This document shows positions 8,271 through 17,211 of a stretch of DNA of 64,000 nt, one piece after another. The DNA comes from Chitinimonas viridis. Its GTDB lineage: Bacteria > Pseudomonadota > Gammaproteobacteria > Burkholderiales > Chitinimonadaceae. Under the pieces are notes generated by a model, which was not told where the DNA came from, made no database searches, and saw only the letters and a program-made list of their open reading frames with translations. Where the stretch lies: assembly GCF_030409555.1 (NCBI RefSeq), contig NZ_JAUFPU010000005.1, positions 1 to 64,000 on the forward strand, read 5' to 3'. Position 1 is the stretch's first letter; the number at the start of each line of letters is the position of its first letter. A program made the position numbers and the translations under genes.

Positions 8271-9199
8271 ACAGCCTTCTCCGTCTTATCAGCACCGCCC
8301 AGGCCCAGGAGCCGGGCCGGCACGGTTGCCAGTATCACGCCCAACAGGGCAAAGCCAAAAGCCAGCAACTGCATGCCACCCAGTTGCTCGCCCAGCCACC
8401 ACACCCCCACCAGGGCAGCCGAAACCGGCAGCATCACGGCAAATACACCGCCCTCACTGGCGGGAATCGCCTTGAGCCCCGTCATCCATAGCCAGACGGT
8501 CCAGACACTGGCGGCCAAGGCGTAGAACACCAGCAGCACCCAGGTAGGGCCTGCCACCCCGGCAAAATCAAACTGCAAGGCAACATAGAAGCCCATGGGC
8601 GTCATCAGTACAAAGCCCCAGAGATTGATCAAGGCGCTGATGCGGCGCGGCCCCAGGCTGCCTGTCAGTTTCTTGCCGATAACGGCATAGGCTGCTTCGC
8701 ACAGCACGGCGCCCAGTACCAGCAGGTTGCCCAGCCAGCCCTGGCCATGCTGGCTGGCAGTCACCGCATGTGCCGGCTTAGCCAGTGCCAGCAGCCCTAT
8801 GCCCAGGGCTGCACAGGCTATCGCCAGCCAGATGCGCAGGCTGATGCGCTCGCCCAGGAAAACCCAGCTCATCAGTGCCACCACAGCGGGGATGGCCGCC
8901 ATGATAACGCCGGCCGAGACTGCGCTGGTCATGCTGACACCAAACAGCATGCAAAGTGAGAACAGGAAGTTGCCGACAAATGACTCCAGGAACAGCAGCC
9001 AGCGGGTGTGGGAGGTCATGGCCGGTTCGTCTGCTGGTTTCCTGAGCCAATGCAGCATGGCAAGGCCGCCGATGCCAAAACGCAGCCAGGCAAGCAGAAA
9101 GACGGGGAACACGGTCGTCAAAGGCTTGGAGAGGGCGACATAGCTCCCCACTAGCGACATACTGAGGGCAAGACAGGCACAGGCGAGGGTGCGATTCAT
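8258..9199 (-). CDS. DMT superfamily (EamA) transporter
   Basis: A 313-residue inner-membrane protein with about ten hydrophobic helices arranged as two EamA repeats (roughly residues 5-140 and 155-300). Members export or import metabolites such as amino acids, nucleosides or sugars; the substrate is not predictable here. It is the first gene of a two-gene unit with the downstream sulfurtransferase, a pairing that might hint at a sulfur compound, though this is only context. A GGAGG-like sequence lies about 45 bases before the ATG, too far to decide the start, so the ATG at 9199 is kept because the first helix begins right after it. Confidence 0.85.
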   Translation of the reverse strand: MNRTLACACLALSMSLVGSYVALSKPLTTVFPVFLLAWLRFGIGGLAMLHWLRKPADEPAMTSHTRWLLFLESFVGNFLFSLCMLFGVSMTSAVSAGVIMAAIPAVVALMSWVFLGERISLRIWLAIACAALGIGLLALAKPAHAVTASQHGQGWLGNLLVLGAVLCEAAYAVIGKKLTGSLGPRRISALINLWGFVLMTPMGFYVALQFDFAGVAGPTWVLLVFYALAASVWTVWLWMTGLKAIPASEGGVFAVMLPVSAALVGVWWLGEQLGGMQLLAFGFALLGVILATVPARLLGLGGADKTEKAVCPP

Positions 9200-9376
9200 G
9201 GGCGGCTCGGGCTAGCCGGTACGACAGGCCGCCCAGGGGCGGGATCACCTCCGATGGGCGACACTTGTACCGACGTCCTATTGTGCATCAGTCGCCGGCA
9301 TAGCCGGCATCACAGCAGCAGAATATAAGCCGTAACAGGCAGCACCGTTGCTACCAAGCGCCAGTCTGTGGTCGAT

Positions 9377-9856
9377 TCAGGCCTGGTGCAGCAGGCAGAT
9401 AGCCTGCGCCTCTATGCTGTCGCCCGCACCCACAGGACCCAGCTTTTCATAGGTTTTGGCCTTGACGTTGATCTGCCCTTGCGCCACCCCCAGGTCGGCC
9501 GCGATATTGGCCACCATGGCCGGGATATGCGGTGCCATCTTGGGTGCCTGCACCAGGATGGAGGCATCGACATTGCCCAACTGCCAGCCTGCAGCCTGCA
9601 CCCGGCGATAGGCCTCGCGCAGCAAGGCACGGCTATCGGCCCCCTTGAAGCTGGCATCCGTGTCGGGAAAATGCCGGCCGATATCGCCCAGGCCCGCAGC
9701 ACCCAGGATGGCGTCGGTAATCGCGTGCAGCAAGGCATCGGCATCTGAATGCCCCAGCAGCCCCTTGTCGAAGGGAATGGTCACGCCACCCAGTATCAGT
9801 GGCCGCCCCGCCACCAGGCGGTGCACGTCCCAGCCCTGGCCTATACGTATGCTCAT
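9377..9856 (-). CDS. ispF: 2-C-methyl-D-erythritol 2,4-cyclodiphosphate synthase
   Basis: A 159-residue enzyme of the MEP isoprenoid pathway; it cyclises CDP-methylerythritol 2-phosphate to the cyclodiphosphate with release of CMP. The metal ligands appear as Asp10 and His12 (GWDVHR) and His44 (ALLHAITDA), and the [11 protein letters not shown] and [11 protein letters not shown] motifs are intact. Its length is normal for the family and trimer formation is expected. Its start overlaps the ispD stop by four bases (ATGA), so the two consecutive-pathway enzymes are translationally coupled. Confidence 0.97.
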   Translation of the reverse strand: MSIRIGQGWDVHRLVAGRPLILGGVTIPFDKGLLGHSDADALLHAITDAILGAAGLGDIGRHFPDTDASFKGADSRALLREAYRRVQAAGWQLGNVDASILVQAPKMAPHIPAMVANIAADLGVAQGQINVKAKTYEKLGPVGAGDSIEAQAICLLHQA

Positions 9857-10548
9857 CGTGTCGTCCTTGCTTGCAGGTATAGCGCGGCCAGCGCTAGATC
9901 CTGCGGATAGGTCACCTTGATATTGCGCTCGTCGCCCATGACCAGGCTGGGCGACATGCCTGCAGCCTCAATGGCGCTGGCCTCGTCGGTAATCGCCTCG
10001 CAGGCGCCCTCAGCCAAGGCCCGGCACAGCGCGCCATGGCGGAACATCTGGGGTGTCTGGGCGCGCCACAGACCATCACGTGGCACCGTGGCGGCTACCC
10101 GGCAGGCCGCATCGGCACGTTTGAGGGTATCGGCCACCGGCACGGCCAGCAGGCCTCCCACGCTGTCATCACCCAGGGTGGTGATCAGGCGGGCCACATC
10201 GGCGGGGTCGATGCAGGGTCGGGCTGCATCATGTACCAGCACCCAGTCGTCTGCCGCCAACTCGCCAGCCAGCGCCTGCAAGCCATTGCGCACGGTCTCG
10301 GCGCGGCTGGCGCCACCGCAACGCAGCACGGTCAAGCGGGGCATATCCACCACCCAGTCCGGCTCGAACCAGCTGTCGTCTGCAGACAGCACCAGTACCA
10401 CCTTGTCCAGCTCGGCCACCGCCAGCATGGCCCGCAAGGTATGCAGCAGCAACGGTTCGCCCAACAAGGCCAGGTATTGCTTGGGCACACTGGATGCCAT
10501 ACGGCTGCCAGCACCCGCAGCGGGCAGTAGGGCGACGTAGCGGCTCAT
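9853..10548 (-). CDS. ispD: 2-C-methyl-D-erythritol 4-phosphate cytidylyltransferase
   Basis: A 231-residue enzyme that joins CTP and methylerythritol 4-phosphate to form CDP-methylerythritol in the MEP pathway. The nucleotide-binding opening [11 protein letters not shown] with KQY shortly after, [10 protein letters not shown] in the middle and TDEASAIE near the C-terminus are all present. The ATG at 10548 is chosen over one 36 bases upstream because [12 protein letters not shown] is the natural N-terminus and it overlaps the dnaQ stop by four bases. dnaQ, ispD and ispF therefore form a tightly packed operon. Confidence 0.96.
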   Translation of the reverse strand: MSRYVALLPAAGAGSRMASSVPKQYLALLGEPLLLHTLRAMLAVAELDKVVLVLSADDSWFEPDWVVDMPRLTVLRCGGASRAETVRNGLQALAGELAADDWVLVHDAARPCIDPADVARLITTLGDDSVGGLLAVPVADTLKRADAACRVAATVPRDGLWRAQTPQMFRHGALCRALAEGACEAITDEASAIEAAGMSPSLVMGDERNIKVTYPQDLALAALYLQARTTR

Positions 10549-11285
10549 GCGGCCGCTTCCGGCTTGGGCTCCAGGGTACGCCACAGGCAGCTGCCCTTGA
10601 CCGCTTTGTCCAGCCCGTCCAGATAGGCTGCATGTTCGGCCAGCTCGGCCGCGGTAGCTGCGCGTACCCGGAGCGGGCCACGGGCCACCTTGGCCAGCCC
10701 CAATGCGGCCTCCTGGGCCGAGCCGGCGTCATCGGCAGCGACAAAGTCCATCAGCAGGCTGTCCTGACCACGCGTCATGCACAGATAGACTTCGCTCAGC
10801 AGCTCGCAGTCGATCAGAGCGCCGTGCAAGGTACGGGCGCTTCTGTCCACCTCATAGCGATCGCACAAGGCGTCCAGATTGTTGCGCTTGCCGGGGAACA
10901 GCTCCTTGGCCTCTTTCAGCGTATCGATGATGCCGCTGACGTAATCGGTGATCTTGCCCAGACCCAGCTTGCCCAGTTCCATATTGAGAAACCCCACGTC
11001 AAACGGGGCGTTATGGATAATCAACTCGGCATCGCGCACGAACTCGATGAACTCCTGGGCGATATCAGCGAACTTGGGCTTGTCGGCCAGAAAACTGGTG
11101 GTCAGGCCGTGCACATTCAGCGCCCCTTCCTCGCTGTCGCGGCCGGGGTTGATATAGCGGTGCAGGTGGCGGTCTGGCGGCGACAGTTTGCGGTTCACCA
11201 TCTCGACTGCGGCGATTTCCAATATGCGGTTACCGTCTTCCACCCGTAGGCCGGTGGTTTCGGTATCAAGAATAATCTGGCGCAC
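10545..11285 (-). CDS. dnaQ: DNA polymerase III epsilon subunit (proofreading exonuclease)
   Basis: A 246-residue 3'-5' exonuclease subunit of the replicative polymerase. The Exo I motif DTETTG is at residues 7-12 (Asp7 and Glu9 bind metal), Exo II is in IHNAPFDVGFLN, and the Exo III motif is HGALIDCELLSEVY. The C-terminal tail after about residue 185 is the region that contacts the alpha subunit. It leads the dnaQ-ispD-ispF overlap group. RNase HI lies upstream, a pairing common in proteobacteria. Confidence 0.96.
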   Translation of the reverse strand: MRQIILDTETTGLRVEDGNRILEIAAVEMVNRKLSPPDRHLHRYINPGRDSEEGALNVHGLTTSFLADKPKFADIAQEFIEFVRDAELIIHNAPFDVGFLNMELGKLGLGKITDYVSGIIDTLKEAKELFPGKRNNLDALCDRYEVDRSARTLHGALIDCELLSEVYLCMTRGQDSLLMDFVAADDAGSAQEAALGLAKVARGPLRVRAATAAELAEHAAYLDGLDKAVKGSCLWRTLEPKPEAAA

Positions 11286-11300
11286 GGGGTGTTCCTTTGT

Positions 11301-11648
11301 TCAGTCCAGCGGCAGGGTATCCAGCGGCAGGTTATCGTCGTAATGGTAAAGCAACAGGTAGTCCTCCCACCCCTCCTCACCCGTGCACATGGCCATGGAG
11401 GTGGCGCGCAAAGCATCGCCCAGGGCACCGGCACCGTAGAACGCGGTTTCCAGCAGGGGCCAGACACGGCCAGGCTGTTCAGTCTCGAACATCAGGTTCA
11501 CGTAAGGGCCATCGTCGTCCCCTTCTTCACGCTGAAAACCACTGATCAGCGGCTTGTGTACCCGCATAGCTTCGCAGGCCGCCACCACGGCGGGGTGATC
11601 GAAGTCTGCAATGCGATCAGGCTGTATCTGTATGCAAAGCGTGGCCAT
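11301..11648 (-). CDS. Conserved-looking hypothetical protein, 115 aa
   Basis: I do not recognise this family. The protein is acidic (notably EEGDDDG and EEGWEDY) with no membrane segment, signal peptide or obvious catalytic motif, so it is probably a soluble cytoplasmic protein. It sits between rnhA and dnaQ in the same orientation, only 15 bases before the dnaQ start, which suggests co-transcription. Codon use matches the neighbours. Confidence 0.7.
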   Translation of the reverse strand: MATLCIQIQPDRIADFDHPAVVAACEAMRVHKPLISGFQREEGDDDGPYVNLMFETEQPGRVWPLLETAFYGAGALGDALRATSMAMCTGEEGWEDYLLLYHYDDNLPLDTLPLD

Positions 11649-11780
11649 GGGGCTTCCTTGATGCGTGTTGGTTGGTAGGCTAGCTGGTGAGGTGTGCTCA
11701 AAGGCTCGACGCTAGACTGGCGCGGGCAGACCCGTACAGCCGCACCGCGCGGGCGCCACGCCGCTGTGCCGGGCATGCGA

Positions 11781-12221
11781 TCAACGCAGGGAGTCGACCC
11801 CGCGATTGGCCAGGCTGTCTGCCCTTTCGTTACCGGCATGGCCAGCATGGCCCTTCACCCAGGCCCACTCGACCTGATGCTGGTTGCGGGCGATATCCAG
11901 CCGCTGCCATAGCTCGGCGTTCTTGACCGGCTTCTTGTCGGCGGTCTTCCAGCCATTGCGCTTCCAGCCGTGTATCCAGGTCTCGATGCCGTTCTTCACA
12001 TACTGAGAATCCAGCCAGACCTTGACCTTGCATGGCCGCTTCAGGGTTTCCAGCGCCATGATGACGGCCATCAGCTCCATGCGGTTGTTGGTTGTATCGC
12101 GCTCGCCGCCGAATACCTCTTTCTCCTGGCCCTTGTAGACCAGCAGCGCCCCCCAGCCACCGGGGCCAGGGTTACCCTTGCAGGCGCCATCGGTATAGGC
12201 GACAACCACATCCTCGTTCAT
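11781..12221 (-). CDS. rnhA: Ribonuclease HI
   Basis: A 146-residue endonuclease that cleaves RNA in RNA-DNA hybrids. All four catalytic acidic residues are in place: Asp11 (YTDGAC), Glu49 (NRMEL), Asp71 (WLDSQY) and Asp135 (NERAD). The basic substrate-binding protrusion ([14 protein letters not shown]) is present as in the E. coli enzyme. Its start overlaps the stop of the upstream GNAT gene by four bases. Confidence 0.97.
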   Translation of the reverse strand: MNEDVVVAYTDGACKGNPGPGGWGALLVYKGQEKEVFGGERDTTNNRMELMAVIMALETLKRPCKVKVWLDSQYVKNGIETWIHGWKRNGWKTADKKPVKNAELWQRLDIARNQHQVEWAWVKGHAGHAGNERADSLANRGVDSLR

Positions 12222-12793
12222 CGCTTGGCCTTTTTTGCACCGCTGCTGGCCTTGGCCGCAGCCGGCTTGAAGCTGTAGCGGTATTCATCGCTCTTACTGC
12301 CCTTGAAGTTGTCGGCATTGGGCAGCAAGGCCTCGCGCTTGAAGCCCAGCGCTTCCACCAGGGCAATGGAGGCCTTGTTGCGGGTATCAATGAATATCTT
12401 GAATTCCTCGGCCATGAACGGGCCCATCAGGTGCTCGCGCAGCTTGGCCACAGCTTCGGCTGCATAGCCCTTGCGCTGGTGCGGGGTGAAGATGAACCAG
12501 CCCATGCTGGCCACATTGTCTTCATCCACCGTCGCCTCCACCAGGCCAACATACTCGCCATCGGTCAGGCGCACCGCCCAGTTCAGCCACCATTCGGCGC
12601 CATCGGGCGAACTGCGGCTTTCCAGCCGCTGATAGCGTGCGGTCAACGCCTCCAGTGAGGCAGGCGGGTTCTGTGGCACAAAGCTGAACAGGCTGGCATC
12701 ACCAAAGCCATCGTATAGCGAGGCGGCATGCGCAGCGGTAAGAGGTTCGAGCGTCAGGCGCTGGGTGGTAAGTACAGTATTGGCTGCGCTCAT
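12218..12793 (-). CDS. GNAT-family N-acetyltransferase
   Basis: A 191-residue acetyl-CoA-dependent acetyltransferase of the RimJ/RimL-like branch. [11 protein letters not shown] opens the fold, and [11 protein letters not shown] is the acetyl-CoA pyrophosphate-binding loop (Q/RxxGxG/A). The last 20 residues are a Lys/Ala-rich tail ([14 protein letters not shown]), unusual for the family and perhaps nucleic-acid binding. It overlaps rnhA by four bases. The acceptor is unknown. Confidence 0.82.
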   Translation of the reverse strand: MSAANTVLTTQRLTLEPLTAAHAASLYDGFGDASLFSFVPQNPPASLEALTARYQRLESRSSPDGAEWWLNWAVRLTDGEYVGLVEATVDEDNVASMGWFIFTPHQRKGYAAEAVAKLREHLMGPFMAEEFKIFIDTRNKASIALVEALGFKREALLPNADNFKGSKSDEYRYSFKPAAAKASSGAKKAKR

Positions 12794-12850
12794 GGTGTTC
12801 TCTTCAACTCTTCAAATAAAACAAACAAAAACGAAACCCCAGCCATAAAG

Positions 12851-13462
12851 CTAGGGGGTGACAGGGGGTTCATCCAGCAAGGTCCGATACAAGGTCATCA
12901 GCATCCCTGCGGTCGCCCCCCAGATGATCTTGCCTTCCCAGTTGAGCGCGTAGGTCACCGCCCGCCGCTCCGGGAAATTCAACACCCGCTCGGTGTAATT
13001 GGCCTTGTCCAGCAAAAAAGCCAGCGGCACTTCAAACGCCTCGTCCACCTCATCGGCTTGCAGGCGCATTTCAAAACCCGGTGCCAGTAGCCCCACCACC
13101 GGGGTCACCCGGTAGCGGGTAATCGTGGTGTACTGGGCCAGGCGCCCTACCGGCTGCATCAGCCCGACAGCGATACCGACCTCTTCCTCGGTCTCGCGCA
13201 GGGCAGCCGCTTCCGGGGTTTCACCCAACTCCATGCGCCCCCCCGGAAAACTGATCTGGCCGGCATGCTTGGCCAGCTTCTCAGTTCGCTTGGTGAACAG
13301 CACAGTGGGGCCAGCAGTATGCATGACTATGGGCACCAGCACCGCTGCGGGCGTGGTGTCATCGTCAGTGTGTACATCACCACCTGCCGGCAGCCTGACG
13401 GTATCGAGCCTATGCGCGAGCCAGTCGCGGGCGGCGTCGAAATCGGGGGGCAGTATCAACAT
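12851..13462 (-). CDS. Nudix hydrolase, CoA diphosphatase type (NudL-like)
   Basis: A 203-residue Nudix protein. The Nudix box fits GX5EX7REUXEEXGU exactly at residues 75-97, and the preceding segment FTKRTEKLAKHAGQISFPGG is the signature of the YeaB/NudL CoA-pyrophosphatase group. These enzymes cleave coenzyme A or its derivatives to 3',5'-ADP and phosphopantetheine. It lies 57 bases upstream of the GNAT gene in the same direction. Confidence 0.88.
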   Translation of the reverse strand: MLILPPDFDAARDWLAHRLDTVRLPAGGDVHTDDDTTPAAVLVPIVMHTAGPTVLFTKRTEKLAKHAGQISFPGGRMELGETPEAAALRETEEEVGIAVGLMQPVGRLAQYTTITRYRVTPVVGLLAPGFEMRLQADEVDEAFEVPLAFLLDKANYTERVLNFPERRAVTYALNWEGKIIWGATAGMLMTLYRTLLDEPPVTP

Positions 13463-13550
13463 CGGGTTATTTTACCAGCCTGCAACCTGCTACGGCAGAA
13501 CACCGTTCAACATCAGGTCCATAGGCAGCTGATAAAAAATGCCATCACCC

Positions 13551-14186
13551 CTACACCTGCGGCAGCCGGAAATCGCGCCAATGGGCAATCAGCCTGATGG
13601 CCAGGCCCAGGGCAAACAGGCTCCAGATGACGGCGGCGCCCTTCCAGCCCAGGCTGTTGGCGGCGTAGAGCAGGCCAGCCACCAGCATGGACACGGTGCC
13701 GTAGACATCCTTGTGCAGGATGAAGGGCACGTCGTTGACCATCATGTCGCGCACGATGCCGCCGCCTATGGCAGTGACAAAACCCACGAATAGCACGCCA
13801 AAGAAATTGAGGCCGTAATGGATGCCCAGCTCGGCTCCCGCCAGACTGAAGGCAATCAGGCCGATGGAGTCGGCCACGATAAACACCCGGTACATGCCCA
13901 CGCCATAGACCTTGTGCAGGCTCATGGCCCAGCTCACCAGCAAGGTGGCGGTGATGACCCAGACGGAGCTGGCATCAAAGAAGATGACCGGTATGCGATT
14001 GAGGAGGATGTCGCGTATCACCCCGCCGCCTATAGCCGTGAGCAGGGCGACGATCAGCACACCCAGCAGGTCGAAACGTTTCTTCACGCCTATCAGGTAG
14101 CCCGAGACACTGAACGCCGCCGTTCCGACCAGGAACAGCCAGTCCATATCGAACAGCAGGCCGGACAATCCTTGCCAATCCACCAT
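13551..14186 (-). CDS. TRIC-type (UPF0126) membrane protein
   Basis: A 211-residue inner-membrane protein of the UPF0126/YadS family, related to trimeric intracellular cation channels. About seven hydrophobic helices form two homologous halves, each with a glycine-rich signature: TAIGGGVIRDILLN and TAIGGGIVRDMMVN. The ATG at 14186 shares a base with the GNAT stop (TGATG), so translation is coupled. Monovalent-cation conductance is the family prediction; the physiological role is not established. Confidence 0.86.
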   Translation of the reverse strand: MVDWQGLSGLLFDMDWLFLVGTAAFSVSGYLIGVKKRFDLLGVLIVALLTAIGGGVIRDILLNRIPVIFFDASSVWVITATLLVSWAMSLHKVYGVGMYRVFIVADSIGLIAFSLAGAELGIHYGLNFFGVLFVGFVTAIGGGIVRDMMVNDVPFILHKDVYGTVSMLVAGLLYAANSLGWKGAAVIWSLFALGLAIRLIAHWRDFRLPQV

Positions 14187-14722
14187 CAGCCCCCATCCTG
14201 CCGGCTGGGTTGCAGACTGCGGTAGAGCACGATGTTCTCGTGCTGCTCGCCATCCAGCTCGAACACCGTCTTGCCCAGGGCGGTAAAACCGCGTGCCGCA
14301 TAGAAACTCAGCGCATCGGCATTGCCGTGGTAAACCCGGAGCCACATCCCGGCACCACCCAGCTCGGGCAGCAGGCTATCGGCCGCCTGCAACAGGGCCG
14401 AGCCCAAGCCTTGCCGCTTGAAATGGCGTGAGAGATAGAGCGTTTCCAGTTCCACCGACCCGCCTTCGGCTTGCGGGCAGGGCGTTGCCATACTCAGCTT
14501 CAAGTAACCCAGCAGGTAGCCTTGGGCTTCGACCACCAACACCCGCCGCAGCGGGTGGGCCAGCACCTGCTCAAAGTGCGCTGCCGTGTAGGTATCCAGC
14601 ACATAGCGGGCAATGGCGGGGTTGACCCCGTCAAAAGCATAGGTATCGAGCCATACCTGTATGGCCAGTGCGGCCAGTGATACCGTGTCTTGCGGCGTTG
14701 CCGCGCGTAGCGTGTAATTCAT
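14186..14722 (-). CDS. GNAT-family N-acetyltransferase
   Basis: A 178-residue acetyltransferase. The acetyl-CoA loop is RQGLGSALLQAA, preceded by the strand LETLYLSRHFK and followed by AGMWLRVYHGNADALSFYAARGF, the usual C-terminal motif. The start at 14722 is chosen because it overlaps the cobalamin adenosyltransferase stop by four bases; a start 27 bases upstream is possible. The substrate is unknown. Confidence 0.85.
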   Translation of the reverse strand: MNYTLRAATPQDTVSLAALAIQVWLDTYAFDGVNPAIARYVLDTYTAAHFEQVLAHPLRRVLVVEAQGYLLGYLKLSMATPCPQAEGGSVELETLYLSRHFKRQGLGSALLQAADSLLPELGGAGMWLRVYHGNADALSFYAARGFTALGKTVFELDGEQHENIVLYRSLQPSRQDGG

Positions 14723-15276
14723 GCTGCGTTCAATCCAGGTTGCCAGCACACATCGGCTTGGCCTGCGGCCTTGTTGGCGCTGCGTGCCAGCACGAACAGC
14801 AGGTCTGACAGGCGATTGAGATATTGCGGCGCCAGTGTCGATACCGATTCGTTCACGGCCAGTGCCACCAGCGCACGCTCGGCGCGGCGGCAGACCGTAC
14901 GGGCTACATGCAGCGCGGCCGCTGCACGGCAGCCGCCGGGCAATATGAATTCCTTCAGGGGCATCAGGGCGCTATTGAACGTTTCCACATCGGCCTCCAG
15001 CCGTGCCAAATGCACCTCCTGCAGGGCAATGCGGCCCGGTATGCAGACCTCGCCGCCAAGATCGAACAGATCGTGCTGTACCCGCACCAGGCTGTTGCGC
15101 AAGGTATCAGGCAGGTTCTCGGCCAGGGCCACGCCCAGATGGCTGTTGAGTTCGTCTATCTCACCCATTACATGGATGCGGTGGCTGGCTTTGGATACCC
15201 GGCTACCATCACCCAGACCGGTACTGCCATCATCGCCGGTACGCGTCACGATCTTGCTGAGTCGGTTTGCCATCAT
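14719..15276 (-). CDS. PduO-type cob(I)alamin adenosyltransferase
   Basis: A 185-residue enzyme that transfers the 5'-deoxyadenosyl group of ATP to cob(I)alamin to form adenosylcobalamin. The N-terminal ATP-binding motif TRTGDDGSTGLGDGSRV, the middle FILPGG and the CRRAERALVAL helix (with the Arg pair contacting ATP) are all diagnostic of the PduO/CobO-type trimeric family. It sits between a PLP decarboxylase and a GNAT gene with 4-base overlaps on both sides; no B12-dependent enzyme is visible in the window. Confidence 0.93.
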   Translation of the reverse strand: MMANRLSKIVTRTGDDGSTGLGDGSRVSKASHRIHVMGEIDELNSHLGVALAENLPDTLRNSLVRVQHDLFDLGGEVCIPGRIALQEVHLARLEADVETFNSALMPLKEFILPGGCRAAAALHVARTVCRRAERALVALAVNESVSTLAPQYLNRLSDLLFVLARSANKAAGQADVCWQPGLNAA

Positions 15277-16763
15277 ATTCCTTGCGAGTTCATTTGCGGA
15301 TTAGCCGCCGTGCGACGACGGCCTGCGGCCAGTAGGCCATCCACCAGCAAGGCCAAGTCCGCCTCGCTGGTACGATGATTCACCAAGGCCACCCGTATAG
15401 CCAGTTGGCCGTTGATCATGGTGGTGGAGGGCACAGCCAGTCCATCTTCCTGCAGATCGGCCACAATGTCGGCATTCAGTTGGTCCAGGTCGGCTGCGGC
15501 GGCCCGGAAACGGAAGCACACCACGTTGAGCGCCACGGGCGCCAGCATCTCCAGTTCGGGCTCGGCCGCCACCCGCCGCGCCAGTTGCTGCGCCAGTTCA
15601 CAACTGCGGTCTATCACGGCACCCAGCTTGTCTGCACCATAGACCTTGATGGTCATCCATACCTTGAGCGCCCGGAAGCCACGTGACAGATCAGGGCCGA
15701 AATCGGTTGGCCAGGGCCGGCCTGCAGCCAGGCCCCGCTCCTCCCGCCGCAGATAGGCGGGCTGGGTAGCAAAGGTGGCCGCATGCAGGTCGGCATCCCG
15801 TACCAGTATGCAACCCGCGTCATAGGGCACCTGTGCCCATTTATGGAAATCAAACGCCACCGAATCGGCTTCGCTGATACCGGCCAGCAGGGGCCGCTTC
15901 TGGGCCGACAGCATGGCCAGCGCACCAAAGGCGGCATCGACATGGAACCACAAGCCATGCAGGCGGCTGAAGCGTGACAATGCCATCAGATCATCAATGG
16001 CGCCGGTATCCACCGTACCCGCACTACCCACCAGCATAAAGGGCTGCAGACCCTGAGCCTGGTCATGGGTCACGGCTGCGGCCAGTGCATCCATATCCAT
16101 CCTATGCTGTGCATCGCACGGTATCAGCCGCAGGGCGGCCGTACCCAGGCCGGCCATATCCATCGCCCGCGATACGCAGTTATGTGCCTCAGTCGAGGCA
16201 TAGGCCACCAGGGGACACCCCTGCAGACCGTCCTGGCGTACGGCCCCACCCAGGGCGCGGGTGCGTGCGACCAACACGGCGATCAGATTGGCCAGCGAAG
16301 TACCGGTAACCAGGACACCGCTGGCGGTGGATGGAAAGCCCAGCATCTCGGCAGACCAGCGTATGACCTGCCGCTCCACCTCCACCGGGGCGTGATCCCG
16401 CCCACCCAGATTGGCGTTGAGCCCACCGGCCAGCAACTCGGCCAGCATGCCCACCGGGTTGCCGCCGCCATGCACCCAGCCGACGAAGCGTGGGTGGATA
16501 TTGCCGCCGATATAGGGCTGCACCAACGCCTGGAAATCGGCATAGCTACCCGCCAGATCACCGGCCTCTCGCGGCAGCGGCGTCTTGAATGCCTCTCGCA
16601 CCTCACCCGGCATGGCCTGCCAGACCGGGCCATCGCCCACACCGGCCAGCAACGCCACCATATCGTCCACCATGCGGTGGCCCAGGCTGCGTACCGCCTC
16701 CCAGTCCTGAGGGTCCAGCGTGTCGGGTTTGGCGGTAAAGGGAGTGTCGTGGGTCGTACGCAT
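15273..16763 (-). CDS. PLP-dependent group II decarboxylase
   Basis: About 496 residues from the ATG at 16763. This is a fold-type I PLP enzyme of the aromatic-L-amino-acid/glutamate decarboxylase family. Lys308 in FDFHKW is the Schiff-base lysine, Asp276 in HVDAAFG pairs with the pyridine nitrogen and His194 in STEAHNCV stacks on the ring. GNIHPRFVGWVHGGGNP near residue 88 and VTGTSLANL near 153 are family features. The substrate (aromatic amino acid, or an acidic one) cannot be settled. Starts at 16835 or 16847 are possible, but the extra residues look non-homologous. It is the first gene of the overlapping series running to the TRIC-type gene. Confidence 0.85.
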   Translation of the reverse strand: MRTTHDTPFTAKPDTLDPQDWEAVRSLGHRMVDDMVALLAGVGDGPVWQAMPGEVREAFKTPLPREAGDLAGSYADFQALVQPYIGGNIHPRFVGWVHGGGNPVGMLAELLAGGLNANLGGRDHAPVEVERQVIRWSAEMLGFPSTASGVLVTGTSLANLIAVLVARTRALGGAVRQDGLQGCPLVAYASTEAHNCVSRAMDMAGLGTAALRLIPCDAQHRMDMDALAAAVTHDQAQGLQPFMLVGSAGTVDTGAIDDLMALSRFSRLHGLWFHVDAAFGALAMLSAQKRPLLAGISEADSVAFDFHKWAQVPYDAGCILVRDADLHAATFATQPAYLRREERGLAAGRPWPTDFGPDLSRGFRALKVWMTIKVYGADKLGAVIDRSCELAQQLARRVAAEPELEMLAPVALNVVCFRFRAAAADLDQLNADIVADLQEDGLAVPSTTMINGQLAIRVALVNHRTSEADLALLVDGLLAAGRRRTAANPQMNSQGI

Positions 16764-17211
16764 GGTTGTCTGGCCGGGGCCGTAGTTCTGGTGCAAGGGG
16801 GGCGAGTCTAACGCAGCCAGCGCGGGCTTTCTCATGAAATCCACCATGCCGCCGCACCATCGCGGTGCATAATCCAAGCACGCACGCCGCTCGCCATTAT
16901 TACCACTGTAAAAACAGGACATACGGTCAGGCAAGCACTTGATTATTGCTGGTTTTATGCCGACGCTAAGAGGCCTGATATAAAAAGTCCGCCGGCATTG
17001 ATAATGCGCCGCCAACAAAACCCAGCCTAGCCGTTCAGCTTGTATGTGCAAACGATGGCCTCAAGCTATACGGCAGGTTTGCGCAACCACCCAGGCAGGG
17101 GTATCTGAGCGGTGTCACTGGGCAGGATCAGCCCGCCACGACGCGTGCCATCCCGACTCGGCCAGGACGTGACTGCCAGGGCGATCAACAACAACGAACG
17201 GGCGCGCGACG
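16764..17211. other. Divergent intergenic region
   Basis: Separates the minus-strand decarboxylase from the plus-strand GGDEF-EAL gene. It includes AT-rich stretches around 16890-17000 that could hold divergent promoters, but no site is convincing. A short plus-strand frame from GTG 17112 ends in NNERARD one frame away from the GGDEF-EAL start and may be its true N-terminus (see findings). Confidence 0.4.

Noticed and set aside
8778-9248. GTG with a good GGAGG-like site ahead of the DMT transporter start
   Set aside because: The resulting frame runs out of phase through a clear transporter gene and lacks family resemblance. It could be a leader, but nothing else supports this.
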